Source of the DNA: Phallus indusiatus
Lineage: Eukaryota; Basidiomycota; Agaricomycetes; Phallales; Phallaceae
Assembly (NCBI GenBank): GCA_027605045.1
Contig: JAQFWX010000055.1
Span: 62,001-126,000 of the forward strand
Direction of reading: 5' to 3'
DNA: 64,000 bases
The translations under genes were made by a program, and so were the position numbers. Below, piece by piece: positions 47,941 to 61,247 of the stretch. How positions within the stretch are numbered: position 1 is the first letter of the stretch; each line of letters starts with the position of its first letter. The notes under the pieces were generated by a model, which saw nothing but the letters and a program-made list of their open reading frames with translations, was not told the origin of the DNA and searched no databases.

Positions 47941-48400
47941 AATACATGACAGTAACAAACTTGTGACCCAACTTCCAAGTATCCAACCACATCTCTACAA
48001 CAAAAACAAGTTCCCCGAACACCAACATAAATCCGCACCACAAAACACGCTCCTTTATTACCCACGTACATTGGTCGGCGTATTGCCTCTAACCTCTACG
48101 GAAAACTGCGATACCACGGTGATCCGTGAGGTTCAATCATTCATTCAATCATGCTTCTACTAAACCTTTTTTAGCACAAGGCACCAAACGATTTTCCAAA
48201 CTTTAAAGCGCGACCACTACCAAAAATCTTTTTATGCTCAATGAAGGTCTTTTACGCGTAGACGCGGCTTGCTCCTTTTCAAGAATAGGAACATTAGAAT
48301 ACACGTGGGGGAGGTTTTTAGAGACCAAACCGCTAACATCGTCTTCAAGAGGAACAAGAGACGAAAGTGCCGTACCTTCAAAGATTCACAGCAACGGAGA
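47941..48400. repeat. repeat A, copy 2
   Basis: Matches 42341-42790 over most of its length, including the RDQTANIVFKRN coding word near 48320-48355. Confidence 0.75.
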
Positions 48401-48764
48401 ATTTAGATTGAGAGAGGGAGAGACGAACCGAAATAGTAAGAGTCAGAGTACAGTGTATTCAGAGGTATCTATCTAGTTACAAACGCCGCTCTTTTATATT
48501 AGAGGCGGATTGACTATTCTACCTGAAAGGAGGAAAAGGGGCAATAACCCAAATTGATTTAATAGAAGAAAAAGGGAGAGAGAGAAAAAGAAAAAGAGGC
48601 GACGGCCCTCACGAGTCAACATGACAACAGTAAACAAGATCATACAAAGACAACTTAAAATGAGAAAATAAACCTTGATTCCTTTAAGCACTTTTATTCG
48701 TGTTTTTTTCGGGAAGTTGTAGTCGGTTCTTTAGTAAAATCGGATAACTAACAATGCGGTTTAC
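48401..48764. other. spacer between repeats A and B
   Basis: Purine-rich around 48560-48600. No gene seen. The A-to-B spacer here is shorter than in the first unit. Confidence 0.35.
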
Positions 48765-49880
48765 CTTGTGTTGTCTAATCTACCTTACATTTCCATATAT
48801 TCCAACAACTTCAGCCGGGGAAAACCCTCGAATAAGCCCATACTCGCTGGGGAATTGGGGTGTTCCTACTTCCCGCACCGCTCCAATCGTGGCGGCTTCA
48901 CACCCTGTTAACGGCGTTAACGTTCTCCTCCATCCTACGTTAGCCAGCTCCTGTACATTACATGAGGTACCCTTGTCATCGCCTTAACTCCAACCACCTC
49001 CCATTAGCTATCTGGGGACCTCGTTTCGACGTCTGGCAATATGGCGCCGTTGACGACTCGAATGTTCTCGTCCTGGAATAATATTCTTCCACCGGCTCTT
49101 TTAAAAGCCTTCTCTTGTATTGTTGTGATTGTCTCCTTTGCGCGTCCCCTGAAGAACTTCCGAAAGAATGTTATGGGGACTTCATGTATCCCTGAAAAAC
49201 TCTCAGCACTGGATGCCTCAGGCTTCGGTTAAACTCACCGGGCATTGCTTGATTTCGATGAACGAGTTGTGAAGTGTTGAAATTGTCTGTCTGTCTCAGA
49301 AGTCAGAATCACTATTAGGAAAACATGATAGTAATTGTGTTGATGCGCACTGTTAATGTGAGGGGGTGGTGGTGGAGGTGTGAGCTATTAAGGATTATCA
49401 TAGAGAGTAACAATCTGTAACGCGTTTCCCTGTGACCTTTTGGTTCGCTCTGTCCGGCCAACTTTTTTCCCCTAAACTCGCAGCACATATATCTATATTT
49501 TTCATGTAACGAAGAATTACAAATGTCCTTTTCCAGTTTCAATCATTTTTTTTCGAATGAGTATAAATATGGCGGTAAACCAAGTATCATGTTCATGTAA
49601 CTTAATGACATATTCGGACGATTATCGATGACATGTTCGAGTACTTATCACCTACAACACCTAGAGAATGTTTACGACGATGAATTAAAACGCATATATC
49701 CATCCATGTCATGTGAGACAGGGGTTAGATCATCACTAAACAAGATCGCTTGCCCTCTGGGACGAAGGACCCCACTAACAGATAATTGGAATGTTTAGTG
49801 TTGGGAGCTATTTAAGACCTTCAAGTTAACTAGTGAACTTACCCAGTGTGCGGGTTTAAAACCTGAAGAGGTTGTTGTTG
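48765..49880. repeat. repeat B, copy C
   Basis: The most complete copy together with copy A. TATAAATA lies at 49562-49569, and the end at 49838-49870 shares the TGTGCGG...AACCTGAAGAGGTT junction word with copy B. Confidence 0.8.
49004..49245 (-). CDS. mini-gene of repeat B, copy C (64 aa, spliced)
   Basis: Exons 49245-49239 and 49191-49004 are joined by a 47-nt intron (GTGAGT...TTTTTCAG); phase and lengths give 64 codons plus TAA. The protein begins MPGIHEV and ends TRSPDS. The intron, start and stop are shared with copy B. Two intact copies with mostly silent differences argue that it was translated for part of its history. Its role is unknown. Confidence 0.45.
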
Positions 49881-49939
49881 TTCAAGTTGTTCAAGGTCAC
49901 AGGATCATCTCGTTGCGGATTGTTAACTTCTATAATTTT

Positions 49940-50215
49940 TAGCGACTGCTATTATTACTTGAGATCGCAGTATTTCCGTCTTGAAAACCAAGTTCCCTCG
50001 TGTAATGACGAATTGCTTCAAGCGAATAGTTTTTTTTCGCCACATTTTTTCCTCAATAATATGAATATGGCGGTAACTCAAGTAACAAGCACATAGTTTA
50101 ATGACATATTTGGACGATATTTGACAACGTCATCAAGTAAATTTCACCTATAATGCTGGAAGATGTCCACTTAGCCGAATCACATCGCATATATCCGTCG
50201 ATGTCATCACAGCAA
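49940..50215. repeat. repeat B, copy D (partial, diverged)
   Basis: Shares the segment around TATGGCGGTAA, GACATATTTGGACGA and CGCATATATCC with copies A-C in the same order, but is much more diverged and lacks the mini-gene. Confidence 0.6.
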
Positions 50216-50399
50216 GGGCAACCTGACCTGAGAGGCACAGGAATCGAACGGGAACCTGGAATTTTCCTAAGGGTCTTCAATTACTGTAATTGAATAAGCT
50301 CATCAGGATTCAGGAGACGACCTCATGAAGGGTCGGAGGCCAGTTCCTGGTTAGTGACGAGTACTCTGTCTTTTTTAGTGTTATTATTATCAATATTAC

Positions 50400-51290
50400 C
50401 ACCGATCTCATTAACGCCCCTCCACCAAGCACCAAGCGTTTCTAAAAACAATAATGAAGAGGAACACGCGAAATCCAGCCCTGTTTTAACGCGATCTCTA
50501 CTGTCCAGACACGGCTTACAGACAGGGGCGGCGATGATATTAGTGGACGCGTAGACGCGTTGTTTGGCTCCCAAAGTGCGTGACGTCGACTCGTGCGCCT
50601 GAGACGGGAAGGGAAACTGAATTGAGTGGGTCGGAGAACTCTTTGAACAGATATTCCGGAGGCAGGGGATCATCGACATCGACGCTGTTATAGCGAATCG
50701 GCAGGTCCCGCTAAGCGGTTTAGCGAGGCGGCGTGGGTGGAAGGAAGCGGAGACGTCCTGCTCCTGTCTCTGTGGATCGATGGGGTAGTGGGAACGTGCC
50801 ACCTCCGAATAATACTTCATGATGCCAGGGCCCAGTCCGCCTTCGGGATAGTAATATTCGATGTGAATGAGAAGATCGCGAACGGCTGCATTTGAGCACC
50901 TTCTTGTTATAGAAGATGATTCTGGATCTGATGGGGGTGCACGAGCTAAATACATACACCGGTGAATGGAGCTATTGAGAAGAGTTCAGATTCTGGTTCC
51001 TACCAAGGCTTCTTGAAACTAATGATCGTGCTAGATCACCGGAATATCTTTTTTAAGTTGTCGTTTGCAATTGTTGTGCCAGAGTTATTTCTGTGTGTTT
51101 ATTCAATATCTATAGATGATACATATTGCGTTATTTGTATCATTGACACACAGTGTCACAAAAGCATCGCAGGTTTGTGCGCCCCGCCACCTTAATTGAC
51201 ATTCACTCCTCACGCGGCACGGCACTAGGAAAATCCGGGGAATTCAGGGATAAAAAAGTGACAATTTCACATGGAATTCTATGGCGCCTT
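50400..51290 (+). pseudogene. decayed copy of the 40072-41373 gene and its 3' flank
   Basis: The order of words matches 40690-41690: GATATTCCGGAGGC, GCGAGGCGGCGTGGGT, GATGATTCTGGATCTGA, then CCTACCAAGGCTTCTTGAAA at the stop, then AATATCTATAGATGATA and AAATCCGGGGAA in the flank. Frameshifts and stops are frequent and the glycine and asparagine runs are lost. It is an old segmental duplicate. Confidence 0.8.
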
Positions 51291-51600
51291 TTAGATGATG
51301 ATGTTTGCCCGTTATAGTCTGGCTTTCTTTTCGCACAAATGGCCAACATGTCCATGTGACTCCCAAAGATCAAGGTTCCACACTCATATACATTACAATG
51401 TATAATGTACATATTATTATACAAGGTTAAAATCAATCCTAAACTGGGAAAAAAGAGGGCTGAAAAAGTTAGCTTCTTTTTCTGGTTTATTTATAAAACT
51501 GCTAGTAAATATTTACTGAAGATTTTCCCCGGATCTGGCTCCTAGTGTGTGCGAGGTTTTTTTTTCTCTCTTCTCCTAAACACGAGGTGTCCCAACAGCC
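51291..51600. other. intergenic, promoter of the Tag1-like gene
   Basis: No gene seen. The last 60 bases are T/C-rich, as before other starts here. Confidence 0.4.
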
Positions 51601-53076
51601 ATGGCCACGGACTCAGCGCGTCCTCCTATGCGGGAGACGAGAGAGGGATCTGCTTTGTACGAGCACATGGATAACCAAGGTTCAGATGTTGCTTTAGCAG
51701 GTCAGTTCTCGTCTATATGCACTTTCAAGATCTCTACAATCACTCGTCCAATTTTTGTCTCTTGATCTTCCAACTCGTGCTGAACTTGGTTATTTCTCTT
51801 TCGTTATTTAGGATCGGCTGCAGCTCCGGCAGGTTGGTCGGACGTCGGTAACGTCGGTGCGCCAAACACGCCAGGCGCGCCTCCAACGCCTCCCAAAGTT
51901 CCGTTCTACAAGAAGAAGAAATTCTTGATATCGCAGGCTATCATATGGCCTTTGGTTATTGTCCTCATTTTTGTGTTCTTGTTCCCGGTCGTGCGGGCTA
52001 TTGCTCAGCTTATTATCAATCGCTCGCAGTTGAATGTGAATAGTGCGACTATTACCAACCCGAGTAATGATTCGTGAGTAGATTTTTCTGTTGATGATGT
52101 TTAGTTTATCTTTGGTGTAGGTTTACATTACATCTGGATGGATTCGTGAGTGGTTTTATCGCGCTGTTGGATGGGAAAAATCTCACCTGCGTACGATAGG
52201 TCTCCCATACCGGTATATTCGACGCGAAAATCCAATTCAAGGATAACATCACCGTACGTCCGAGTTGATACAACCGCATATCCCTTTCATCCCCATTAAC
52301 GTCTTCCAAAGGTCAGTTGGACAGACACCACAGGACAATCCCGCCAACTCGGGCAAATGGTCAACTTCCAACCTCTCACCGCCAAAAACAAACGCGCCAC
52401 ACTAAACCAATCCGTGGAATTTCACATCAGTGATACAGATGCGTTCGGAGCGTTCACGGCAGCCATGATCACACAGCCCAATTTCACTTGGCAGCTAACG
52501 TGTCCGAACCTTCAAGTGAATGCCGATAAGTTTCCTGCGGCGACTAAATTGCATTTTAACAAGCAATTGACGTTGAATGGTGAGTGCTGGGATGGTCCTG
52601 AATGCTTGAATGCTCTATCAAGTGGTTTAGTGCATTGCATGTCATGTCATGCATGTATTATCAACCCTTAACGGCGCTTCTGGCTCATATTTTCTTTCGG
52701 GCTCACACTCACGTGTTTTTTATTTTCTTCTCAGGTATTAATAACTTTCAAAATAATGTCAATTTGCTCAACTTTGCAGTGCGTTTTTACACATATAAGT
52801 GTTTAATATGCTCTCATTTCTTTTTTCTGTAATAGTTACCTGGTGACGCTCCCAATGGTGGTGGAATTCTGTTCAGCGCAACTACAGGGCTAAATAACAC
52901 CAGGTAATTACGAGGCGCTCTTTTTTCTTTCTTTTCATTCACTCCTTGTTATTTTAGTCCTTTTGTTGTCGATCTCGGAGATGTCGTTTTCAATTTGAGT
53001 TACAACGGTGTCTTCTTAGGGCAAGGATCTGGATCTAACACGGTCATTGTAAGTCACACCCCGTCTCGCATCTAGA

Positions 53077-53129
<53 letters not shown>

Positions 53130-56100
53130 ACGCTAACGTAACAATGATTTTCCTTTTTACCCTTTTCAGTCACCGGGTAACAACTCCATCACACTAGACG
53201 GAACCTTAATCCCCCAACAATCCTCCAACCTCCCAACCGTAAGCCAACTCTTCACAAACTACATCAACAGCGAACCAGGCACATTCGTACTCGCGCAAGG
53301 TGTATCGACGAAACAGTCCAATGGAGCAGAAATATCCTGGCTCTCGCAGGGTTTGCAAAGTCTGAAGCTGAACGTCCCGTTTGAGCCTCCGAGTGCTATT
53401 AATCCGATTCGAGCGATTGGAATTGATTTTTTGAATCTTTCGTTTGTGGAGGCGAATCCGTGGAGTCCTGTTGCGTCTAGTAATGCTGTTCAAGCTCAAC
53501 TTCGTAAGTGCGATCATTCGTGTATGGAGGTGAATGGGTCTCATTTTTGTTTTTGTTTCTGTCTAGAGCTTCCGTTTGGGTTTAATATCAGCGTCGATCA
53601 GATTCAGAATAGCTTTGCTATTATGCAAAACAATTCTATCATTTCAAACCTATCCACGGTTCGTCTCCCTCACACCTCTAACAAACCTCTACCTTCTCAT
53701 CTGATTCGCGCCCGCAGCCCGAAGGAGCATCCACCTCCTCGATAAAAGTTCTCTCCTCAAACGACACACAAGGAACAATCAACATAACCCTCGCCCAAAG
53801 TCCACTCATCATCCCTTCAACAAGCCACGATCTGTTCTCGACATTCACAAAAGAACTGACCGATTCTGAGACTACCACTTTTCAACTCGTCGGACAGTCT
53901 TCGGCGCAGTCTAATTTGAGTATCGGGATGATCACGCTCAATCCGATCAAGTTTAATGTTAGTTCGGCGTTGAATGGATTGAGAGGGTTGCAAGGGGATG
54001 TTGTTATTGAGAGTGTGGATGTTGTTGGTGGGACTACTGATCATATTGAGTTGAATATTGGTGGTAAGTTGGTGTATTGATGATTTTTGATTGGGACGCG
54101 TGTTTACATTGTTTTTTAAGTTACCATTAATAATCCTTCCGATCTTGCTTTGTCTGTTGGAGATATCAGTGCGTTTCTGTCTACTTCATATGAAATCAGT
54201 GCTGAACCATTTCATCTTGGATAGACCTTGAGCTTCAACGTGATGGAGCTGTCATGGGTGTTACAACTCTCCCTAACCTGGTCCTCAACATGGGCAACAA
54301 CAGTGTCCCAGCGACAGCCGCATTCAGAGTACGCACGCACGCATATCATATTCTCTTCAATACCTGATTTTACCTTTTCTCTCTAGCCTAACGACAACGC
54401 GCCAGGCGGTCAAACACTAAACGACTTCGTCAGCGGCACAAACGTCGTCCTCAACATTGCAGGATTCAACAACAGCACACAAATAGCTCCTCTCCTCTTA
54501 GCATTCGAAAGTCTCAACATAACAGCCACCCTACCCGCTCTTCAAACAAGCCTCGTCAAATCAGCTTCGTTGGAGGTTCTCCCGACAACGGGACACGGGA
54601 ACGATAACACCGCAAATGTAAAAGTGGCGCTTGCGAATCCGTTTACAGGCGATTTAACGATTACGGGTATCAATTCGAGTGTAACGTCTCATGGGCTGAT
54701 GCTCGGTACTATCGGGACGTCGACGAATTTCGAGGCGAAAGGGAATCAGACGACGACTTCGCCTGTGTTGCCGTTGGTTATGAATTTAGCACCGTCGGAT
54801 ATTTTCGCGTTGACGAGGGTGTTGGCTGTTGAAGCTGGAGAGAGCACGGAGCAGTTGGATGCTATTTTGCAGATTGGAGGGATTAATCTTGCGGCTACTA
54901 CAAACGAGGACGGGCCTTCTCAACAGACGACAACGAAGAAGAAGAGGGATAACATTTTCACGAATTTCAGTCTTCCTGCGTTTGTGGATAAAGCGTTTCA
55001 GAATTTGAAAACGGATATTAATCTGGCGACCGACGTTTCTATTGGAGAATATCCTACCTTTTTGCAGTTTATGCAGAAGGATGTTCCCGTTCAAACGGAC
55101 TCGAGTTTGAACCTGCTGTTACCGATCTTAGCTCAGCCTATTGTGCAAACGGTTATCGACGGTTCGGTACTTGGGATTGATACGGTCGTTATTACGAATC
55201 CTCAAGAAAACTCTTTCGAGACGGTTTTGGTGGGGAGTATCACTCAAGCTGGTCCGTTCGATGCCGAAATCAGTTTCAACGGTGGACTGTCCATTTCGTT
55301 CGATAATCAAGTGCTCGGGACGTTGCAAATGCCTAATATCCAAGTCGTTGGGGATGTTGGTGCACAGCTTAATGTGTCTGCTACGTTTAACGTCGCAGAT
55401 GTCGATCGTCTTACGAATTTCACGCGAGTTTTGCTCACTCAGGAAGAATTCGTGTGGGATATTAGTGCGGATAATTTGACGGTGTCTGCGTTGGATATCG
55501 ATGTACCCGGTGTCGCGCTCAATACCAAGTCTGTTACGCTCAAAGGGATGAATGGGCTGAAGAATGGTGTAACGATTAATACGTTTGATTTACCCTCGAA
55601 CGATCCGGCTGGTGGAATTCATTTGACGCTTCAGACGACTGTGACGAATCCTTCGCAGGTTGGTGTGGAGTTGAGTGGGATATCGTTTAATAATTTTGTG
55701 GGAGACACGATGCTCGGTCCGGCTTCTTCGACGAGTGGATTTACTCTTGCGCCCGCGTCGACGATACAGTTGCCTTTAGTCGGAAGACTGATTCCTCAGA
55801 CTTCGCAAGCGGGGTTGGACGCTCTTTCGACAGTTTTTACGAGCTTTATTCATGGCATATCAAGTAATGTCACCGTACAAGGTGCATCTGCCGGACCTGC
55901 GGACGTGTCGTGGCTGAATAACGCCATATCGAGTCTTCAAGTCTCTACGGTTCTCCCTGCTCGTGGCAAGTTGCAGATTATTGAGAGTATTACGCTCGAG
56001 CAGCTTGAATTGGATTTCACGCCCGAGACGGCGTTTAATCCTTCTACGAGCTCATCACTGACTACCGCGGCGTTCACAATTCCGTTCAATTTTCCGATTG

Positions 56101-59100
56101 ATATCGTTGCTCTCGAGCAAAATATCACAACATCCGTTTCGAATACGAATTTTGCTCAGCTGGATATTCCTCTTGGTAATACTACGACCGATGTCAATTC
56201 GCGGGTTATCACTCTTGGATTCTCGAATGTGCCGTTTGCGGTGTTGTCAGGTCAAGACTCCACTTTCGAGAATTTCCTTACTCAAACGACCATGTCAAAG
56301 TCGGAGTCGTTTGGGCTTTCGGGAGCTGCGAACGCTCATGCGCAGACGGCGGCTGGTTTGCTCACCCTCACCGAAATCGACTTCGACGTTCAGACGAGCA
56401 TTGCGGGTCTTCAAGGACTGAATGCTCAACCCGCGGTTGTATCTAATTTGGACGTCAACCACGGGTTCCCCGATTTTTTGCTCATTACTGTTACGACGAC
56501 GCTTGATAATCCTAGTAATTTGACCATCTCGATGGGCGATGTGGCGTTTGGCCTTACCTTTAACGGTCAAACGATCGGTACCGCCGATATCAGCGGGTTG
56601 AAAGTCGTCCCCGGTGTCGCCAATTACTCCACCGACGTACACTATCAACCTCAAGGAGACGCATCTACCACCGCCGGACAACTCTTGTTAGCCAATTTCC
56701 TACAAGGTGTTACCTCCTCGACGACCATTTCTGGAACATCAGATACAACGAATATTACATCACTCGTTCAAGCGTTACAGTCTATCAAACTCGAGGCGAA
56801 TATTCCTGCGCTTCATCAGAATTTGATTACGGCTACACAGATTACGTTCCCGACTGATATTGTGCAGACGGGTATTGCGTCTGCTACTGTGTCGTTGTCG
56901 AATCCGTTTACCGCTAGTATTAATTTGTTGACGGTTACGGCTACTGCTTTGTTTGATAATCTGACATTGGGTAAGCCCGGATTATATCGTTGACTTTGTG
57001 ACTATGTACTCATTACGCTCGTTTTTATTCTTCTTGTTCAGGGGTTGTCGATCACGCGGATTTCCAGAGCAGTCCTATTCACGCCGATGGCCATTCTAAT
57101 ATCACTTCACCTGCTTTACCGTTAAAGTTCAATTTGACTCCTGCCGTGATCATTGATCTTATCACCACCCGTGCTTCACAGAAAGGTGTCGATCTGGGAC
57201 CTCTGACTGAGTTGTTCCAGATTGTGAGCAGTAACCCTGATTTCCATCCTCCGGTAAATTACGACTTTAGTCTTTAATCGCATTCGGAGCTAACTTGTTG
57301 ATTAGATCAATACTTCGGTTGATCCCAACGCTCCTACCTGCGTTAGGTACGTTATGCACGTTTCTTCCATGTTGCAACATACTCAATCTTTCACCTCAGC
57401 GGCAACCAATTTGATGTCGATGATGCGATTTTGAATTCTTTAGCTGGCCTTGAAGTTACGTTGAATACTGACGTCGTGACGAAGCTAGACGATTTCCAAA
57501 CTGAGTTGGTGTTCTCTCAATTCAACGTCCCAGCAATAGTCCGTTTATCTTTCTCTTTATCTCTCTCATGTTTCGTTTCTGATGGCTGTTTTGTTTGTTA
57601 ATAGACGGATAAAACTGCACTTTTCTTGATCGGTGCTGTTGCCCCACCTATCGTGCAGACGTTAGTCAATCAAGCTTCGTTGTCGTTTGATACCGTCAAT
57701 ATCACGTACGTTGACTTACGCTTTCTTGATGTGCTGTCAGTAATGTAACACTGTGATTTAGAAATATCACCAACGACGGGTTCGATGTCTCGCTTCACGG
57801 TCAACTTACTGGAACTGGTCCTTTGGATGCGCTGATTACATTTGTCGAACCTGTCACGTAAGTGCTTGATAATGGAATGATGACGGTTTGGATACTAAAG
57901 ATGGGGTAACAATGCAGTGTGAATTGGCAAGGTAATGATATCGCTACTATTACCTTACCGCCTGTATGTGCGGCGGCTAACGTGGGCGTGCCTGACTATG
58001 AGACGTGGGTGTCTTTTCTTCTATTTTATATCATACCTCGCTCGGTCACGCGCACAATCGCTCACTCGTTTAATAATTTTACAGATCTGGTCATTTGACA
58101 ATAACGGACCAAGACACGTGAGTGCTATATTTACGATTCTTACATGAACCTTTTGAGATTGACCGTGACGTTATGATTACGGCAGTTTCACTCAATTTGC
58201 GACGTTCTTATTGCACAATCCTTCGTTCCAATGGACGATTTCGACTGGCAAACTTCGCGTTGATGCACTGGGTACTATCTTTGATGGCGTCAGTTTGTCG
58301 AAAGAGCTCAACTTCACCGCTTTCAACGGTCTACCCGGAGTGACTATTAGCAACTTCAACTTACCTGGTAACGACCCAGCGGGTGGTATAACGATATCAA
58401 CGGACAGTTTGATACCTTCTCAATCGTATGTTCTTGTTCTTGTTTCTTCCTCTCTTGCTACATTTGTTCTTACTCCTGGTTACGTACGTTTAGTGCGGTC
58501 GGCATTCAGCTTGGAACTGTTAGCTTCAATTCTTTCTTCCAAGGAGTAGCTGTCGGACGTAAGCAAGATTCTCTTGGTGTTTTTAAACCATTTTCAGCTG
58601 ACTTTTCATTCTTATCTCAGCTTTAACTTCCAGCAGTCCTTTGTTCCTTGCCGCAGATGCGACTTCCTCCACGCATTTGACCGGCAGAATTGTTCCACAG
58701 AGCGGAAACGATCTGAATGTTATAGGGACCCTGTTCTCGAACTTCTTGGCTGGGAAGAATCAAACGTTGCAGGTTAAAGGAAACACGGTTGATCCGAATG
58801 GAAATGGTCAAACGGTGAACTGGCTAAGCCAGGCTTTCCAAACCTTGACTCTGAATGTCATACTTCCTGGCAAGATTTTCAAGGTGAGGAGATTCGTTGT
58901 TTTCTTTACTGCTTGTCACTCAATCTGTTTCGTAGATCATTGACTCCATTACTATCGATGACCTTGAAGTCGAGTTGGTGAACTCTGGTCAAGACTTCAA
59001 ACCTCCTACGGGCTCTAAGACTACTATGGTTACATTCACCAATCCTTTCGGATTCTCTCTTCAGGTTATCCAAGCAGCGCAAGATATCACAATTGGGTTC

Positions 59101-60652
59101 AATGGCGCAAACGCAGCTCAGGTCATTACATTTCATCGGTTATGGGTAATCACAAAGACTAATACTTGTACATAGCTCAATGTACCACCGGTGAAGACTA
59201 CGAGCGGCGTATCCACAGGCAATCCCGCTACACTACAGTTAAGCTTCGCGAACGAAACGTTACAGTCGTTGGACAACAATGCTTTCGGAGCGTTCTTTGC
59301 ACAAGTAACCGACCAAAAGTCAGCTGATTTCACTTTGTCCGGTAACGCCAATATTGTCGCTAGTACTCCCATTGGTGATGTTCCGTATGTATCCCGAACG
59401 CGCATTCATGACTTTCGTGCTTGCTTTTGCTGATATGTTTTTTCTTTCTTTTAGTATTTCTGGAATTCCTTTCAACGTGGATTCGAGTATTTCAGGAATC
59501 AATAGTTTCGGTGGAAGTGCCGGGCTCAGCAATGTTACTATTACTGGAAGCGGTGGTACTAACGGCAACCAATTCATCGTTGCACCACTTACTACGACGT
59601 TGAATAATCCTTCAAACATTTCGCTAACGACTGTTGATATATCCCTACCAGTTATGTTCGATGGCGTTGAGGTACGTTTAAACTTGATTAACCTTCTTGG
59701 AGACTGTTCTAATCTCATTCTGCAGCTTGGGCGTGCAGTTATAAATGTAAGTATCGTTTTGTGCATTCCGTTTGGAAGTTGGACGCTGAGCGAGTTTTGA
59801 TTTACTAGTCCTTTGATCTCGTTCCTGGCGAGAACACTATACCCTCAGAATTCCATTATATGCCCGCGAATCCCAACGATACCACAGCCCAAGGATTCTT
59901 AACTGAATTCCTGACAAGTACAGATACTATACCCTTGACAATACAAGGCGATTCTGGTGGTTCTCCGTTCGGCTCTCTTCAACCAGCCTTGGAAGGTGTC
60001 AAGTTAGAGACTTCTCTGAAAGGTCAGTTTCACTGGTTAATCCGTTACGTGTCATCGTTTAATCGGATGCTTCTTAGGAATGGGTGATGTTATCATCCTC
60101 GATGCCAATGTCTTCATTACCTTGGATAGGCAAGTTTTTTTGTTAAAATAGGGAATTTTTGTAAAGAGGACTGAAGATTGAGCGTAGTTTGGTCACGAAT
60201 CTCGTTTCCGTTAATTTCGACGTCATGAACCCGACGGACGCTGACTTGGTCATCACATTCGTGCAAGCAGATGGCTCAGTCGACGGAACGATCTTCGCAC
60301 ACTTTGATCAGGCGTTCGATAACTTTACTGTTCCTGCTGGAGGACAAGCTAACAGTGGGACGTTTGGCAATGTCTTGTTACCCCAAGGAGCTCTGAACTC
60401 GCTTGGAATTATTCCTGGCGGCGTTTTGAATATTAGCGCTGCTCAGACGGTTTTGTAAGTGCATTTCAACTTCATCGTCGTGAAATTTTATTCACAGATT
60501 GTTGAATAGAATTGGAGAAAATGGATATGAGATTCCGTGGTTGAAGATTAATCAGAACAATGTCCCGACATCGTGAGTAATACAGTACTATCTACTTTCT
60601 TCCATGGCAATACCCTAAACGTCTTCTTCTTAGATTCACTCTTGATGTATAG
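51601..60652 (+). CDS. Tag1/DUF3712-type vacuolar membrane protein, 33 exons
   Basis: The spliced model is 2317 aa in 33 exons; the largest exon is 54387-56970 and the smallest is 21 nt (59726-59746). The first 70 residues are cytosolic and Pro-rich, followed by KKKK and one membrane helix at about 71-95. The remaining 2200 residues are luminal, Asn/Thr/Ser-rich with many N-glycosylation sites, and built from repeated beta-rich units. These units carry motifs such as NPSxL, LPGNDPAGG and a turn before each GNxTxxG strand. This is the layout of the fungal Tag1 (YLR173W) group with DUF3712/LEA2-like domains; yeast Tag1 sits on the vacuole and helps end autophagy in long starvation. Transfer of that role is inference. 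All 32 introns keep phase, one with a GC donor. The gene ends at TAG 60650-60652. Confidence 0.9.
53077..53128. repeat. (TCTG)13 microsatellite
   Basis: Thirteen perfect TCTG units lie inside the intron 53049-53170 of the Tag1-like gene, explaining why that intron is about twice the usual length. Confidence 0.95.
59726..59746 (+). other. 21-nt micro-exon
   Basis: Seven codons (LGRAVIN) lie between two standard introns (GTACGT...CTGCAG and GTAAGT...TACTAG), both phase 0. Skipping it would keep the frame and remove seven residues. Confidence 0.6.
60130..60187 (+). other. GC-AG intron in the Tag1-like gene
   Basis: The donor GATAG/GCAAGT is the standard GC-type donor and the acceptor is GCGTAG. 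No GT donor nearby maintains the frame into the next exon. Confidence 0.7.
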
Positions 60653-61247
60653 TCGGCATTGTCAATGTTCCCCTAAAACCCTAATGTTTTGTATCGAAAT
60701 TCTAATGAACATATTATATCAAAATGTGAATATGATGATCTTGTATCGTTTATGACAGGTCCGCTTTGCTATATTTGTACCTTCGAACTTTACACCTTTT
60801 GTTAATGGACTTCTTTTTGTAACGTTCTTTCATGCTTCGGTTAATGAAGAAATAATAAGAAACAGTTTGTTTATTTTGCTCGTTTGAAGAATCCTTTACT
60901 ACCAACCAACGAATGCTTTTTTATTTCCAAACATTGCAACTGTCATTCCGTTTCCTGACATGGACTGACGAATAAAGCAATCGTTTCGTTTTACGGAAGG
61001 TTTGAAAGGGTTTGTAGAGCTGATTGACCAATCTGTTTGAAACAATCCCTCGCTTTAAGTGAGGGGTTACCGTCGGTTACCGGTTACTATACACGAAAAA
61101 ACGGAATGTAATTGTAATGAGCGTAGGTAAGTACATGTGTATATAGTTATAATCTGCACGAGAATTATAATGTTTATAAATAAATATTGTGTCTAGGATA
61201 TCAAAGGTTGATGATAGATGCAAAAAATAAGATTAGGAAATAAAAGG
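60653..61247. other. intergenic between convergent genes
   Basis: Contains the two 3' untranslated regions. AT-rich. No gene seen. Confidence 0.5.

Noticed and set aside
50323..50955. 210-codon minus-strand frame
   Set aside because: It lies antisense to the decayed copy of the 40072 gene and has no independent motif or splice support.
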